This document shows positions 8,762-17,772 of a DNA stretch of 64,000 nucleotides, piece after piece. The position numbers were made by a program, and so were the translations under genes. The stretch spans positions 682,001 through 746,000 of the forward strand of contig NZ_CP033365.1 of the NCBI RefSeq assembly GCF_013170825.1, read 5' to 3'. Source of the DNA: Mesorhizobium sp. NZP2298. GTDB taxonomy: Bacteria; Pseudomonadota; Alphaproteobacteria; Rhizobiales; Rhizobiaceae. The notes beneath the pieces were generated by a model. That model worked only from the letters and a program-made list of their open reading frames with translations, made no database searches and had not been told where the DNA came from. How positions within the stretch are numbered: position 1 is the first letter of the stretch; each line of letters opens with the position of its first letter.

Positions 8762-9823
8762 TTACGCCACCGGAGCTGCCACAGCCGGCGCGGATTTCAC
8801 CGTCTCCTTGCGCACGATCGGCGCCACCTTGGTGCCGTAGAGCTCGATCGCCTTCATGATCTTGGCATGCGGCATGGTGCCGATCGCCATCTGCAGCAGG
8901 AAGCGGTCATTGTTGAATATCCTGTGCTGGGCGACGATCTTTTCGGCCACCTGCTCGGGGCTGCCGACGAACAGGGCGCCATTGGTGCCGCGCGCCTGGT
9001 CGAAATGCGCCCGCGATGTCGGACCCCAGCCGCGCTCGCGGCCGATGCGGTTCATCACCTCGGCCTGCGGGCCGTAGAAATCGTTGGCCGCCTGCTCGGT
9101 CGTGTCGGCGATGAAGCCATGCACGTTGATGCTGGTGGCGAGACCGGCTGGGTCACTGCCGGCCCGCTTGGCGGCCTCGCGGTAGAGGTCGAACAGCGGT
9201 GCGAAGCGCGCCGGCTCGCCGCCGATGATGGCAAGCGCCAGCGGCAGGCCGAGCGCGCCGGCGCGGGCGGCGGACTGTGGTGTCCCGCCAATCGCAATCC
9301 AGATCGGAAGCCTGTCCTGGAACGGACGGGGGTATACGCCGCGATCGTTGATCGCCGCGCGCAGATTGCCGGACCAGGTGACCTTCACCTGATCGCGGAT
9401 GGCAAGCAGCAGATCGAGCTTTTCGGCGAAGAGCTCGTCATAATCCTCGAGATTGTAGCCGAACAGCGGAAAGGATTCGATGAACGAGCCGCGCCCGGCC
9501 ATGATCTCCGCGCGGCCGCCCGACAGAAGATCGAGCGTGGCGAACTGCTGGAAGACACGCACCGGATCGTCCGAGGAGAGTACGGTAACCGCGCTGGTCA
9601 GCTTGATGCGCTTCGAGTGCTCGGCCGCGGCGGCCAGGGCCACTACCGGCGCGGAGGCGGCATAATCGGGCCGGTGATGTTCGCCCAGGCCAAAGACGTC
9701 GAGGCCGACTTGGTCGGCCAATTCGACCTCCTCGATCAGGTTGCGCAGCCGCTCATGCGGCCCGATTGCACCTGGGCCAGGCTGTGGGCTGACGTCGGCG
9801 AAAGTGTAGAGACCGAGTTCCAT
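8762..9823 (-). CDS. LLM-class FMN-dependent oxidoreductase
   Basis: A second luciferase-like monooxygenase, 353 residues and of a different subgroup from the one at 6411. Characteristic segments are [33 protein letters not shown] (about 40-60), [20 protein letters not shown] and [21 protein letters not shown], as in the putative FMN-dependent luciferase-like monooxygenases common in rhizobia. It should bind FMN in a TIM barrel; the substrate is unknown. The C-terminal Ala/Pro-rich tail is unremarkable. The 300 bp upstream hold a dispersed repeat and a hairpin rather than a gene. Confidence 0.88.
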   Translation of the reverse strand: MELGLYTFADVSPQPGPGAIGPHERLRNLIEEVELADQVGLDVFGLGEHHRPDYAASAPVVALAAAAEHSKRIKLTSAVTVLSSDDPVRVFQQFATLDLLSGGRAEIMAGRGSFIESFPLFGYNLEDYDELFAEKLDLLLAIRDQVKVTWSGNLRAAINDRGVYPRPFQDRLPIWIAIGGTPQSAARAGALGLPLALAIIGGEPARFAPLFDLYREAAKRAGSDPAGLATSINVHGFIADTTEQAANDFYGPQAEVMNRIGRERGWGPTSRAHFDQARGTNGALFVGSPEQVAEKIVAQHRIFNNDRFLLQMAIGTMPHAKIMKAIELYGTKVAPIVRKETVKSAPAVAAPVA

Positions 9824-9858
9824 GCGATGTCATCCTGGTGTTGGGTTTTGTCGATAAA

Positions 9859-9902
9859 GCAATTCCAGGAAAAGTATGAAACGGTTTTCCGTCCGGAATT
9901 GC
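9859..9902. repeat. Dispersed palindromic repeat, type B, copy 1
   Basis: Ends GCAATTCC (9859-9866) and GGAATTGC (9895-9902) are exact inverted repeats around an interior GAAAAGT...ACGGTTTTC. The same termini and interior recur at 14821-14887. No coding potential; this is a typical small intergenic palindromic element of mesorhizobial type. Confidence 0.8.
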
Positions 9903-9915
9903 GTCAAAGAGAAAG

Positions 9916-9941
9916 AGCGGTTCACCGAAAGGTGAACCGCT
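9916..9941. terminator. Perfect 11-bp hairpin with GAAA tetraloop
   Basis: AGCGGTTCACC (9916-9926) and GGTGAACCGCT (9931-9941) pair perfectly around a GAAA loop, directly after the type B repeat. There is no T-tract. It could be a transcript-stabilising or terminating structure, or part of a composite repeat. Confidence 0.5.
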
Positions 9942-10129
9942 GACGTAGCGATCGTATCGCCTCGCCGCCAGAGAGGCTGACGGTGAACAGTGCATGTCGG
10001 TTTGGGTGGGAAAAGGCGTCTCCCGGCTGCAACATCGCGGAATTTCATGGCTGGCATACCGTTTTGGCGCTTGAACTCTCGGCATTCGCGCGTATGTAAG
10101 CCTCGCGAATTGACTTCAGGGAAGTGGAC

Positions 10130-10558
10130 TTGGCTATCTACAGGGAAAAAGACATTTTCGAGCGGCGCAACGCCGCGAACGAGGCAAAGAAGGCGCTTCT
10201 GGAGCGTTTCAAGTCAAAGCCGGCGGCAGATGATCCTGCGGTGCTGGCGCGGCAGGCCGAACGCAAGGCAATCCTCGAGGCTCGCGCGATACGCGAGGCT
10301 GAAAAGGCCAGGCTGAAGCAGGAAAAGCTGGCACGCGAAGCAGCTGAGAAGGCTGAGCGCGAGGCAGCAGCCGAGGCGGCACGCATTGCCGCCGAGGAGG
10401 CAGCCCAGGCCGAAGCCAAAATTCGGGAAGCCGAAGAGACCGAGCGCATTGCCCGTCTGCTCGCCGACGAGGCCGAGCGCAAGGCCAAGCGCGACGCACG
10501 CTATGCGGCCCGCAAGGCGCGTACCGGCAGAGCGCCTCCCGGCTTCTCCGCCCGCTAG
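10130..10558 (+). CDS. DUF6481-type coiled-coil protein
   Basis: A 142-residue, strongly charged protein whose middle is an almost uninterrupted Ala/Glu/Lys/Arg helix (about residues 35-130), predicted to be a long coiled coil. The N-terminal pattern FERRNAANEAKKALLERFKSK is what I recognise from the DUF6481 family of alphaproteobacteria; function unknown. The start is decided by the ribosome site: AGGGAA at 10118-10123 touches the GTG at 10124 but lies 6 bases from the TTG at 10130, so TTG is preferred. A terminator-like hairpin follows. Low-complexity composition means similarity searches will hit many unrelated helical proteins. Confidence 0.75.
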   Translation: MAIYREKDIFERRNAANEAKKALLERFKSKPAADDPAVLARQAERKAILEARAIREAEKARLKQEKLAREAAEKAEREAAAEAARIAAEEAAQAEAKIREAEETERIARLLADEAERKAKRDARYAARKARTGRAPPGFSAR

Positions 10559-10588
10559 CAGCTTCGGCGCAGCCAAGTTTGAGTATTG

Positions 10589-10618
10589 AATCAGGGTCGC
10601 CTTGCAGCGGCCCTGATT
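10589..10618. terminator. Terminator hairpin between DUF6481 gene and gdx
   Basis: AATCAGGG (10589-10596) pairs with CCCTGATT (10611-10618), and inner bases extend the stem. It is followed by GTGTTTGTG on the plus strand and lies between two convergent genes, so it may serve both. Confidence 0.65.
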
Positions 10619-10702
10619 GTGTTTGTGCGAAAGTAGCGCTTTGACCTTCGGGGATGCGTATCGTTGTCCCAAAGCCGCTTTGCGCCTTTGGGCGACGTGC
10701 GT

Positions 10703-11017
10703 TCAAGCCGCGAACTTCAGCCCCATAATGCCGCAGACAATCAGCGCGATGCAGGCAAGCCGGATCGCCGTGGCGGGTTCGCCGAGCAGCCAGATGCCAA
10801 GCAGCGCCGTGCCGACTGTGCCGATGCCGGTCCACACCGCATAAGCGGTGCCGACGGGAAGCGCCTTCAGCGCCATTCCGAGCAAGGTGAGACTGATGAT
10901 CATCGACGCGACCGTGAGCACGGTCGGAACGAGCCTGGTGAACCCATCAGTGTATTTGAGGCCGATTGCCCAGCCGATTTCGAACAGGCCGGCGAAAAAC
11001 AGAAAAATCCAAGACAT
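10703..11017 (-). CDS. sugE: Guanidinium exporter Gdx (SugE), SMR family
   Basis: A 104-residue four-helix small multidrug resistance protein. It belongs to the Gdx/SugE branch, which exports guanidinium in exchange for protons as an antiparallel dimer. The central glutamate E13 sits in the Gdx signature [17 protein letters not shown], and [18 protein letters not shown] follows at about residue 55, nearly as in E. coli SugE. The start is the ATG at 11017, preceded 8 bases away by GGATGGAG; the seven in-frame codons upstream are not part of the family. A guanidine-II riboswitch lies in the 5' leader, which independently supports the substrate. Confidence 0.96.
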   Translation of the reverse strand: MSWIFLFFAGLFEIGWAIGLKYTDGFTRLVPTVLTVASMIISLTLLGMALKALPVGTAYAVWTGIGTVGTALLGIWLLGEPATAIRLACIALIVCGIMGLKFAA

Positions 11018-11039
11018 CGGGAACGCTCCATCCAGCATC

Positions 11040-11062
11040 GGATCGGAAATAGAATCCGATCC
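11040..11062 (-). promoter_or_regulatory. Leader hairpin between riboswitch and gdx start
   Basis: GGATCGGA (11040-11047) and TCCGATCC (11055-11062) form an exact 8-bp stem with a 7-base loop, between the riboswitch aptamer and the Shine-Dalgarno sequence (11026-11033) of the guanidine exporter. It may be part of the expression platform, but the mechanism is not evident. Confidence 0.55.
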
Positions 11063-11078
11063 TCAGATCAACAATGGG

Positions 11079-11128
11079 CGGGTCGTCCCGACCTGGTTTT
11101 TCGGAGAAGCGCGGGGTCGTCCCCGCGC
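11079..11128 (-). ncRNA. Guanidine-II riboswitch (mini-ykkC motif)
   Basis: Read on the minus strand, two GC-rich hairpins each carry the ACGA tetraloop that defines the mini-ykkC class. P1 is an 8-bp perfect stem (11109-11116 with 11121-11128, loop 11117-11120). P2 has stem CGGG/CCCG (11079-11082 with 11087-11090, loop 11083-11086). An 18-base linker separates them. In this class the two ACGR loops form the guanidine-binding dimer and expression of the downstream gene is switched on. The downstream gene is gdx/sugE, the classic partner. Confidence 0.93.
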
Positions 11129-11223
11129 CGGGGATATAGGGTTGTCCAAAAGCCTATCAACACCCGCCGGCGGCATTGTCTGACGCCGCCGGTGAGATCC
11201 CACCTCGCCGGATTTGTCGAGGC

Positions 11224-11349
11224 CTACTTCTCCTTGATGCGCATCGCCTTGACCGGCGGCGCCTTCAGGACGGGAGCGGCTGCCGGCTTCTTGGCGTCCT
11301 TCTTCGGCTTGCGGGCTTCCTTGCCTGCCTTCATCGCACCTTTAGCCAT
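11224..11349 (-). CDS. Small lysine-rich basic protein (41 residues)
   Basis: A short protein beginning MAKGAMKAGKEARKPKKD, rich in Lys, Ala and Pro, with no membrane segment or known domain. I choose the ATG at 11349 because a strong GGAGGAA lies six bases upstream; the frame stays open for 19 more codons, but those are not supported by a ribosome site. Small basic proteins with this kind of N-terminus are common in Rhizobiales and are annotated as hypothetical. The charge suggests binding to nucleic acid or ribosomes, which is inference only. Confidence 0.75.
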   Translation of the reverse strand: MAKGAMKAGKEARKPKKDAKKPAAAPVLKAPPVKAMRIKEK

Positions 11350-11561
11350 GATTCGTTCCTCCAATTGCGGGGGGTGAAGTGAAACAAGAGAAACGCTTCG
11401 CTGCAAGGGGGCAGCGCCTGTCGCGACCGTCGGCCGACTGCTTTCAACCGGTTTCTAATTTACTCGTAAACCACGGCGGTCCGTGCCATTCTCATCTTCG
11501 CACTGCAGCATCGACCCGCGCATTCGCCGGGTGATCGTCAGGCAGGCCGGTCAGGACGACA

Positions 11562-12371
11562 ATGCGGATCCATATCGGCTGCGAGATGAGTTTCGACTTC
11601 CCGCAGGAAACGCCGCTTATCGCGATGCTCAATGTCCACTATTCCCGCGCTTCCGATCTCGAGCGCCCGGATTTCTTGACATCGAACCCGCCGGTGCCGA
11701 TCGAGAGCTATCGCGACAGTTTCGGCAATTGGTGCAACCGCTTCGTGGCTCCGCCCGGACGGTTCACATTCGGCACCGATGCCGTCATCCGCGCGCCCGG
11801 CACATTCGAGATGAGGGAACTGATGGCCTGGCAGCACGAGGTGCGCGACCTGCCGGCGGAAACTCTGCTGTTCCTGCTGCCCAGCCGGTTTTGCGAGAGC
11901 GACCTTTTGGCCAGCGAGGCATGGCGGCTGTTCGGCCATACGCCGCTCGGCATCCCGCGCGTTCAGGCGGTGTGTGATTTCGTCCACAACCACATCGTCT
12001 TCAACTACGGCAACGCGCGGCCGACGCGCACCGCGGCGGAAGCCTATCGCGAGCAGAGCGGCGTGTGCCGCGACTTCGCACACCTCGCCGTCACCTTCTG
12101 CCGGGCGCTCAACATCCCGACGCGCTACTGCACCGGCTACATCAGCGATATCGGCATGCCGAAACCGTGGTCGAGCATGGATTTCGCCGCCTGGATGGAA
12201 GTCTATCTCGGCGGCCGCTGGCACGTCTTCGATCCGCGCAACAACGCGCCGCGCATCGGACGCATCCTGATCGCCTCCGGACGCGACGCGGCGGATGTGC
12301 CGCTGACCCATATTTTCGGACCGGGGACACTGGCCGGCTTCAAGGTGTGGACCGACGAAATCGTCGAATAG
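11562..12371 (+). CDS. Transglutaminase-like family protein, catalytic His apparently replaced
   Basis: A 269-residue protein with an N-terminal beta domain (about 1-110) and a transglutaminase-like cysteine-protease-fold core. The nucleophile cysteine is visible in SGVCRDFAHLA (C169) and the aspartate in WHVFDPRNN (D224). The histidine expected before the aromatic/Trp of the second motif is not there: the sequence reads MDFAAWMEVYLGGRW, with alanine at 209-210. Some bacterial members of this family show Ser or Ala at this place, so it may use another residue or be non-catalytic. A plausible start is the ATG at 11562 (MRIHIGCEMSF), which matches the usual N-terminus. Confidence 0.88.
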   Translation: MRIHIGCEMSFDFPQETPLIAMLNVHYSRASDLERPDFLTSNPPVPIESYRDSFGNWCNRFVAPPGRFTFGTDAVIRAPGTFEMRELMAWQHEVRDLPAETLLFLLPSRFCESDLLASEAWRLFGHTPLGIPRVQAVCDFVHNHIVFNYGNARPTRTAAEAYREQSGVCRDFAHLAVTFCRALNIPTRYCTGYISDIGMPKPWSSMDFAAWMEVYLGGRWHVFDPRNNAPRIGRILIASGRDAADVPLTHIFGPGTLAGFKVWTDEIVE

Positions 12372-12491
12372 TCACCGTCCCCGCCGGTCAGAGGCAAATC
12401 GCGTCTTGAACGACCCGGCAGTTGGCGCGTTGTGGTGGAGCTTCGGCCGTCCGGCCGTTAGGCTGGGTGCGTTAAACGAGGACCAAACTGC

Positions 12492-13445
12492 ATGGCCGGG
12501 CATGGCGGCTCCAAAACGGTCATCTATGCGGCGCTCGCCGGCAATCTGGCTATCGCGCTGACCAAATTCGCCGCCGCCTTCTTCACCGGCAGCTCCGCGA
12601 TGCTGTCGGAAGGCGTCCATTCGCTGGTCGATACCGGAAATGGCGGGCTGCTGATCTACGGCATGCACCGGGCCGCGCGCCCGGCCGATCGCGCGCATCC
12701 GCTCGGCCACGCCCGCGAGCTCTATTTCTGGAGCTTCATCGTCGCGCTTCTGGTTTTCGCGCTGGGCGCCGGCGTGTCGTTCTACGAGGGCATTGTCCAT
12801 ATCATGGCCCCGGAGCCTGTCGCCAATGTCAAGGTGAACTATGTCGTTCTGGGCCTCTCCTTCCTGTTCGAAGGCAGCTCCTGGCTGGTGGCGCTGAAGG
12901 AATTTCGCCGAGAGAAGGGCAAGCAGGGCTGGCTGCAAGCCGTGCAATCGAGCAAGGATCCGAGCGTCTATACGGTGCTGTTCGAGGATAGTGCGGCGCT
13001 TCTTGGCCTGATCGTCGCCTTTGCCGGCATATTGGCAGCGGAGTTGCTGGAGATGCCGGAGCTCGACGGCGCCGCCTCGATCGGCATCGCGCTCATCCTC
13101 GGCGCGACGGCGATTTTCCTCGCACGCGAAAGCAAGGGCCTGCTCATCGGCGAGCCGGCATCCCTCGATGTGCAAAGAAAAGTGCTGGCAATCGCCCAGC
13201 AGGATCCGGCGGTGCAGCAGGCGAACGGCGTCCTGACCGTTCACATGGGACCGCAAGAGATCGTCGCGGGGTTGAGCATCGAATTCGAGGATCATCTTAC
13301 TGCGCCGGAAATCGAAGCCTGTGTCCAGCGCATCGAGACCCGGCTGAAGAAGGAGATGCCGGAGATCACGCGGCTGTTCGTCAAGCCGCAGACCACGGGC
13401 ACGTGGGAGCAGCGACGCAAGCTGATCGAGCCCGCATCGAACTAG
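12492..13445 (+). CDS. Cation diffusion facilitator family transporter
   Basis: Inner-membrane efflux protein of 317 residues with six predicted membrane spans and a C-terminal cytoplasmic domain. The metal-site signature SEGVHSLVDTGN lies in the second span (about 38-49), and the fifth span carries FEDSAALLGL, where the second HxxxD motif of Zn transporters reads E-D. This is the arrangement seen in the ZnT9/slc30a9-like branch of the CDF family. It would export a divalent cation (Zn, Co, Fe or Mn) in exchange for protons. The start ATG at 12492 gives the normal family N-terminus. Confidence 0.9.
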   Translation: MAGHGGSKTVIYAALAGNLAIALTKFAAAFFTGSSAMLSEGVHSLVDTGNGGLLIYGMHRAARPADRAHPLGHARELYFWSFIVALLVFALGAGVSFYEGIVHIMAPEPVANVKVNYVVLGLSFLFEGSSWLVALKEFRREKGKQGWLQAVQSSKDPSVYTVLFEDSAALLGLIVAFAGILAAELLEMPELDGAASIGIALILGATAIFLARESKGLLIGEPASLDVQRKVLAIAQQDPAVQQANGVLTVHMGPQEIVAGLSIEFEDHLTAPEIEACVQRIETRLKKEMPEITRLFVKPQTTGTWEQRRKLIEPASN

Positions 13446-13521
13446 TCGTGGACCAGCACTGCACCGTTGCCCCGTCGCATTGCCTTGTTAAGATCTGGCG
13501 ACGGATTTCGGAGGAACGACC

Positions 13522-13926
13522 ATGAAGATCGACGGCGGGTGCCATTGCGGTGCCATCACCTATGAAGCGGAGGTCGACCCGGCAAAGACCTCGATTTGCC
13601 ATTGCACGGACTGCCAGCAGCTGACTGGGACGGCCTTTCGCGTCACCGTTCCCGCGCCCGAGGATCACTACCGGATCACCAAGGGTGCGCCAAGGATCTA
13701 TATCAAGACCGGATCGAGCGGCGCCAAGCGCGCCCAGGCATTTTGCGGCGATTGCGGTTCGCATCTTTATGCGACGTCTGTCGGCGACGGCCCGAAGGTC
13801 TATGGGATCCGGGCGGGGACCGCGCGGCAACGCGAGGATCTGGTCCCGACACAACAGAAATGGCATCGATCGGCCCTGCACTGGCTTCCGGAATTCGATG
13901 GCATAAGCATCGTGGAAGAGCAGTAG
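13522..13926 (+). CDS. GFA family protein (CENP-V/GFA zinc fold)
   Basis: A 134-residue protein with the zinc-binding cysteine pattern of the GFA/CENP-V fold: CHCG (residues 7-10), CHCTDCQ (about 27-33) and FCGDCGSHLY (about 75). The founding member was described as glutathione-dependent formaldehyde-activating enzyme, but most homologues have no proven activity. An AGGAACG-type ribosome site precedes the ATG. It stands alone between the CDF transporter and a methyltransferase. Confidence 0.9.
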   Translation: MKIDGGCHCGAITYEAEVDPAKTSICHCTDCQQLTGTAFRVTVPAPEDHYRITKGAPRIYIKTGSSGAKRAQAFCGDCGSHLYATSVGDGPKVYGIRAGTARQREDLVPTQQKWHRSALHWLPEFDGISIVEEQ

Positions 13927-14006
13927 CACCTGCCCCTCGGCCGAAGCCGCCCAAGACAACAATTCTGTGCTAGCCTGGCTCGCCATCAAACGGGCGGGTG
14001 ATAGTC

Positions 14007-14819
14007 ATGTTGGAAACGGACAAGTTGTTTGCCGGCTCGATCCCGGAAAATTACGACCGCTATATGGTGCCGCTGATTTTCGAGCCGTTCGCCGCGGACC
14101 TTGCACGGCGGGCCGCGTCCTTCTCGCCCAGCGCCGTCCTGGAAGTCGCCGCGGGAACTGGGGTCGTCACCCGCGCCTTGGCGCCAAGACTTTCGCCTGG
14201 CGCGAGCTATGTCGTGACCGACCTCAACCAGCCCATGCTCGACTATGCCGCTTCGCGTCAAGCGCCCGACAATCGTATCCAATGGCGCCAGGCCGATGCC
14301 CTGGCGCTGCCGTTTGAAGATGCGGCCTTCGATCTCGTTTGCTGCCAGTTCGGTGCGATGTTCTTTCCGAGCCGCCCTTCCGCCTACCGCGAAGCAAGGC
14401 GAGTGCTGAAGCCCGGCGGCCATTTTCTGTTCAACGTATGGGATCGCATCGAAGAGAATGTGTTTGCCGATGATGTGACGAATGCCCTGGCCAGGATTTT
14501 TCCGAACGACCCGCCACGCTTTCTGGCCCGCACGCCGCATGGCTACCACGATACGGCACTGATCCGCAGCGAGTTGGCAGAGGCCGGTTTCTCCGGTGTG
14601 GCGGTCGAAACAAGAGCCGAACAGAGCCGTGCCCCCTCACCGCGCATTCCGGCCGTTGCCTATTGCCAGGGAACCGTCCTTCGCACCGAAATCGAGGCCC
14701 GGGATCCGGGCAAACTCGATGCTGCAACGGATTATGCCGCAGCCGCGATTGCGGCCAGGCATGGCAGCGACGCGGTTGCCGCCAAGATCCAGGCACACGT
14801 CATCGTCGCCGTGGCCTAA
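14007..14819 (+). CDS. Class I SAM-dependent methyltransferase
   Basis: Methyltransferase of 270 residues with the usual Rossmann motifs: motif I VLEVAAGTGVVTRAL (about 44-58), an acidic end of strand 2 at VVTDLNQPML, DALALPFEDAAFDLVCCQF (about 95-113) and the post-motif EARRVLKPGGHFLFNVWD. It resembles UbiE/Methyltransf_11 proteins. The acceptor is unknown. The ATG at 14007 is preferred over the in-frame GTG at 13998, which lacks a ribosome site. A type B palindromic repeat begins right after the stop. Confidence 0.88.
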   Translation: MLETDKLFAGSIPENYDRYMVPLIFEPFAADLARRAASFSPSAVLEVAAGTGVVTRALAPRLSPGASYVVTDLNQPMLDYAASRQAPDNRIQWRQADALALPFEDAAFDLVCCQFGAMFFPSRPSAYREARRVLKPGGHFLFNVWDRIEENVFADDVTNALARIFPNDPPRFLARTPHGYHDTALIRSELAEAGFSGVAVETRAEQSRAPSPRIPAVAYCQGTVLRTEIEARDPGKLDAATDYAAAAIAARHGSDAVAAKIQAHVIVAVA

Positions 14820-14820
14820 C

Positions 14821-14887
14821 GCAATTCCAGGAAAAGTGTGGGCGGTTTTCTTGGGAAAAGCGCGTAGCGCTTTCCCATCGGAATTGC
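14821..14887. repeat. Dispersed palindromic repeat, type B, copy 2
   Basis: GCAATTCC at 14821-14828 and GGAATTGC at 14880-14887 bracket the same GAAAAGTGTG...GCGGTTTTC interior as the copy at 9859. This copy is 23 bp longer through an inserted inner hairpin (GGAAAAGCGC...GCGCTTTCC). It fills the gap between the convergent methyltransferase and rmuC genes. Confidence 0.8.
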
Positions 14888-14908
14888 GTCAAAATCAAAG
14901 AGTATCGC

Positions 14909-16180
14909 TCAGTCGTCGCCTTCGACGACCCGCAGCCTGAGCTGCCCGGTCTTTGAATCGGCAACGCGCGGGCCGGGGTCGAGTTTCGCGGCCGGTGCCC
15001 GGGACGGCGCCTCCAGGGCGGCATCGCCATCGGGCTGCACGCCGAACTCCAGCGCCTCGATCTTCTGGCCACGCTTGGTCACCTTCGATGTCGAGACGAG
15101 GATATCGTCGATGTCCTTGGCCGACTGGCCGAAATGTACCTGCAGCTTGCGCACGCGCTCGTCGACACGCGCGACATCTTCCATCAGCCGGATCACCTCG
15201 CCCTGGATCAGATGCGCCTGTTCGCGCATGCGGGCATCCTTGAGGATCGCCTGGATGACCTGGATCGACAGCATCAGCAGCGACGGCGAGACGATGACGA
15301 CGCGGGCGCGGTGCGCCTTGTGGACGATCGCCTCGAAATTCTCGTGAATCTCGGCGAACACCGATTCCGACGGCACGAACATGAAGGCGGTGTCCTGCGT
15401 CTCGCCCTGGATCAGATACTTCTCGGAGATATCGCGGACGTGGATCTCGATGTCGCGGCGGAAGGCCTGCGACGCGACCTTCTGCAGGTCGGCGCCATCG
15501 GCGGCGCGGATGGCATTCCACGCCTCCAGGGGAAACTTGGCATCGATGGCCAGCGATGGCGCGCCGTTCGGCATCTTGACCAGGCAATCGGGCCGGCTGC
15601 CGTTCGACAGCGTCGCCTGGAATTCATACGCGCCCATCGGCAGGCCGTCGGCAACGATCGCCTCCATGCGCGACTGGCCGAAGGCGCCGCGGGTCTGCTT
15701 GTTGGAGAGGATGGCCTGCAACTGCACCACCTGGCCGGCAAGCGACTGGATGTTGCCTTGCGCAGTATCGATGACCGCCAGCCGCTCCTGCAGTTTGGCC
15801 AGGCTCTCATGCGTGGATTTGGTCTGCTCGGTCATGGTCTGGCCGAGGCGGCCGGTCATGGCGTCGAGCCGCTGGCCGATCGACTGCGTCAGCTCCGCCT
15901 GGCGCGCGCCGAACACTTCGGCGATGGCGCCCATGCGGCCCTGCATCTCGGCCTGGCTCTGCAGTATGCCGGCCATCCGTGCCTCGGCGTCGCGGGCATG
16001 GTCGGCGGCTTCCGCGGCAGCGACCGCGCGCGCCTTGGCCGACCGCCACAGCGCGACGACCAGCGCCACGAACAGACCGAGAAACAGCAAGACGCCGAAG
16101 GCCAGCGCGTGGCCGAGCGTGATTGTCGACGCGCCAAGCCGTGCGATGGGCTGCGAAAGGATGCTACTCAGATCATTCAT
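14909..16180 (-). CDS. rmuC: DNA recombination protein RmuC
   Basis: A 423-residue protein with one N-terminal membrane span (about 18-40), a long coiled-coil (about 45-130) and the RmuC nuclease-like domain (about 150-370). In E. coli, RmuC limits short inverted-repeat recombination. Recognisable blocks are GRPDCLVKMPNG-type strand, LAIDAKFPLEAW (PD-(D/E)XK-like) and the long helix after VVIVSPSLLMLSIQVI. The ATG at 16180 is chosen because the 11 codons above it are not conserved. The acidic tail VVEGDD is unremarkable. It is divergent from def. Confidence 0.92.
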   Translation of the reverse strand: MNDLSSILSQPIARLGASTITLGHALAFGVLLFLGLFVALVVALWRSAKARAVAAAEAADHARDAEARMAGILQSQAEMQGRMGAIAEVFGARQAELTQSIGQRLDAMTGRLGQTMTEQTKSTHESLAKLQERLAVIDTAQGNIQSLAGQVVQLQAILSNKQTRGAFGQSRMEAIVADGLPMGAYEFQATLSNGSRPDCLVKMPNGAPSLAIDAKFPLEAWNAIRAADGADLQKVASQAFRRDIEIHVRDISEKYLIQGETQDTAFMFVPSESVFAEIHENFEAIVHKAHRARVVIVSPSLLMLSIQVIQAILKDARMREQAHLIQGEVIRLMEDVARVDERVRKLQVHFGQSAKDIDDILVSTSKVTKRGQKIEALEFGVQPDGDAALEAPSRAPAAKLDPGPRVADSKTGQLRLRVVEGDD

Positions 16181-16283
16181 GTGGACAGCATAGCCGATTC
16201 GGCCTGATCGCACAGATCAAAACAAGAACACGGCTTGGATGCCCCGGTTGACGCTTTTCGCTGGACGTCTTACGTGGGACGCC

Positions 16284-16814
16284 ATGCCGATCAAGCCGCT
16301 CATCATCCTTCCCGATCCCATCCTGCGCCAGCTTTCCAAGCCGGTGGAGCGCGTCGACGCGCCCTTGCGCAAACTGGCCGACGACATGCTTGCGACCATG
16401 TATGACGCACCCGGCATCGGGCTGGCGGCAATCCAGATCGGCGAGCCGTTGCGCATGCTGGTGATCGACCTCGCCAAGGAAGATGAAACGCCGGCGCCGC
16501 ATGTCTTCATCAATCCGGAGATCCTCGAAAGCGCCGATCAGCGCTCCGTCTACGAGGAAGGCTGCCTGTCCATCCCCGACTATTACGCCGAGGTCGAACG
16601 CCCGGCTTCCGTTCGGGTGAAATATCTCGACCGCGACGGCAAGCTGCAGGAGATGGCGGCCGAAGGGCTGATGGCGACCTGCCTGCAGCACGAGATCGAC
16701 CATCTCAACGGCGTGCTGTTCATCGACCACATCTCGAAGCTGAAGCGCGACATGGTGGTGAAGAAATTCAAGAAGCTCGCCAAGGACAAGGCGCCGGGCA
16801 AACTGGTGGGATAG
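16284..16814 (+). CDS. def: Peptide deformylase
   Basis: Removes the formyl group from the initiator methionine of new proteins. The three family motifs are present: GIGLAAIQ (motif 1, about 46), EGCLS (motif 2, about 90, metal-binding Cys) and QHEIDHLNG (motif 3, about 134, two metal-binding His and the catalytic Glu). The start is the ATG at 16284 ([15 protein letters not shown]), giving 176 residues; 15 further in-frame codons upstream are non-homologous. It is followed 4 bp later by fmt, the usual def-fmt operon. Confidence 0.97.
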   Translation: MPIKPLIILPDPILRQLSKPVERVDAPLRKLADDMLATMYDAPGIGLAAIQIGEPLRMLVIDLAKEDETPAPHVFINPEILESADQRSVYEEGCLSIPDYYAEVERPASVRVKYLDRDGKLQEMAAEGLMATCLQHEIDHLNGVLFIDHISKLKRDMVVKKFKKLAKDKAPGKLVG

Positions 16815-16818
16815 GGGA

Positions 16819-17772
16819 ATGCCCCTTCGCGTCATCTTCATGGGCACGCCGGAATTTTCGGTGCCGACGTTGCGCGCGATCGCCGAGGCCGGACACGAGA
16901 TTTCCGCCGTCTACACGCAGCCGCCGCGCGCCGCCGGCCGGCGCGGGCTGGAGCTGACGCCGTCGCCGGTGCAGCGCGAGGCGGAGCGGCTTGGCATCGA
17001 GGTGCGTACGCCGACCTCCCTCAAGGCCGAGGCCGAACAGACCGCTTTCCGTGACTTGCGGGCGGATATCGCCGTGGTCGTCGCCTATGGATTGCTGCTG
17101 CCAAAGGCTGTTCTCGACGCCCCCCGACTTGGCTGCATCAACGGCCATGCATCGCTCTTGCCGCGCTGGCGCGGTGCTGCTCCCATCCAGCGCGCCATCA
17201 TGGCGGGAGACCTGGAAAGCGGCATGATGGTGATGCGCATGGAAGAGGGTTTGGACACCGGCCCGGTGGGATTGCTTGAAAAATGCGCCATCGAGCCCGA
17301 TATGACAGCCGGCGATCTGCATGATCGGTTGATGAGTGTCGGCGCGGCCCTGATGGTGGAAGCGCTGGCGCGGCTGGAAGAGAACACCCTGACATTTACC
17401 GCGCAAGCGGCGGAAGGGGTGACTTACGCCAGAAAAATCGATAAATCCGAGACGCGTGTGGACTGGACGCGGCCTGCGGCCGAGGTCCACAACCACCTTC
17501 GTGGCCTGTCGCCCTTTCCCGGCGCCTGGTCCGAAATTGACATTGGCGGCCGCATGGAACGGCTGAAACTGCTTCGCTCGACGCTGTCCGAAGGCCTGTC
17601 GGTTTCGGAAGATCTGGGTGAGTCGGGAGGAATTCTCGATGACCGGCTGACGGTCGCCTGCGGGGCAGGCGCGATCAGGCTGGTCGAAGTTCAACGTGCG
17701 GGCGGAAAGCCCGCCGCCGCGTCGGAATTCCTGCGCGGAGCCAAGATCGTAAAAGGAATGAAGTTCTCATGA
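16819..17772 (+). CDS. fmt: Methionyl-tRNA formyltransferase
   Basis: Formylates Met-tRNA(fMet) using 10-formyl-tetrahydrofolate to allow bacterial initiation. The 317-residue protein has the N-terminal formyltransferase domain ([12 protein letters not shown] at 8-19; folate-site [20 protein letters not shown] at about 108-127, with the catalytic N-H...D set) and a C-terminal OB domain beginning about residue 205. It is tightly packed behind def (4 bp) and overlaps the acetyltransferase gene by 4 bases (ATGA), so the three are one transcription unit. Confidence 0.97.
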   Translation: MPLRVIFMGTPEFSVPTLRAIAEAGHEISAVYTQPPRAAGRRGLELTPSPVQREAERLGIEVRTPTSLKAEAEQTAFRDLRADIAVVVAYGLLLPKAVLDAPRLGCINGHASLLPRWRGAAPIQRAIMAGDLESGMMVMRMEEGLDTGPVGLLEKCAIEPDMTAGDLHDRLMSVGAALMVEALARLEENTLTFTAQAAEGVTYARKIDKSETRVDWTRPAAEVHNHLRGLSPFPGAWSEIDIGGRMERLKLLRSTLSEGLSVSEDLGESGGILDDRLTVACGAGAIRLVEVQRAGGKPAAASEFLRGAKIVKGMKFS

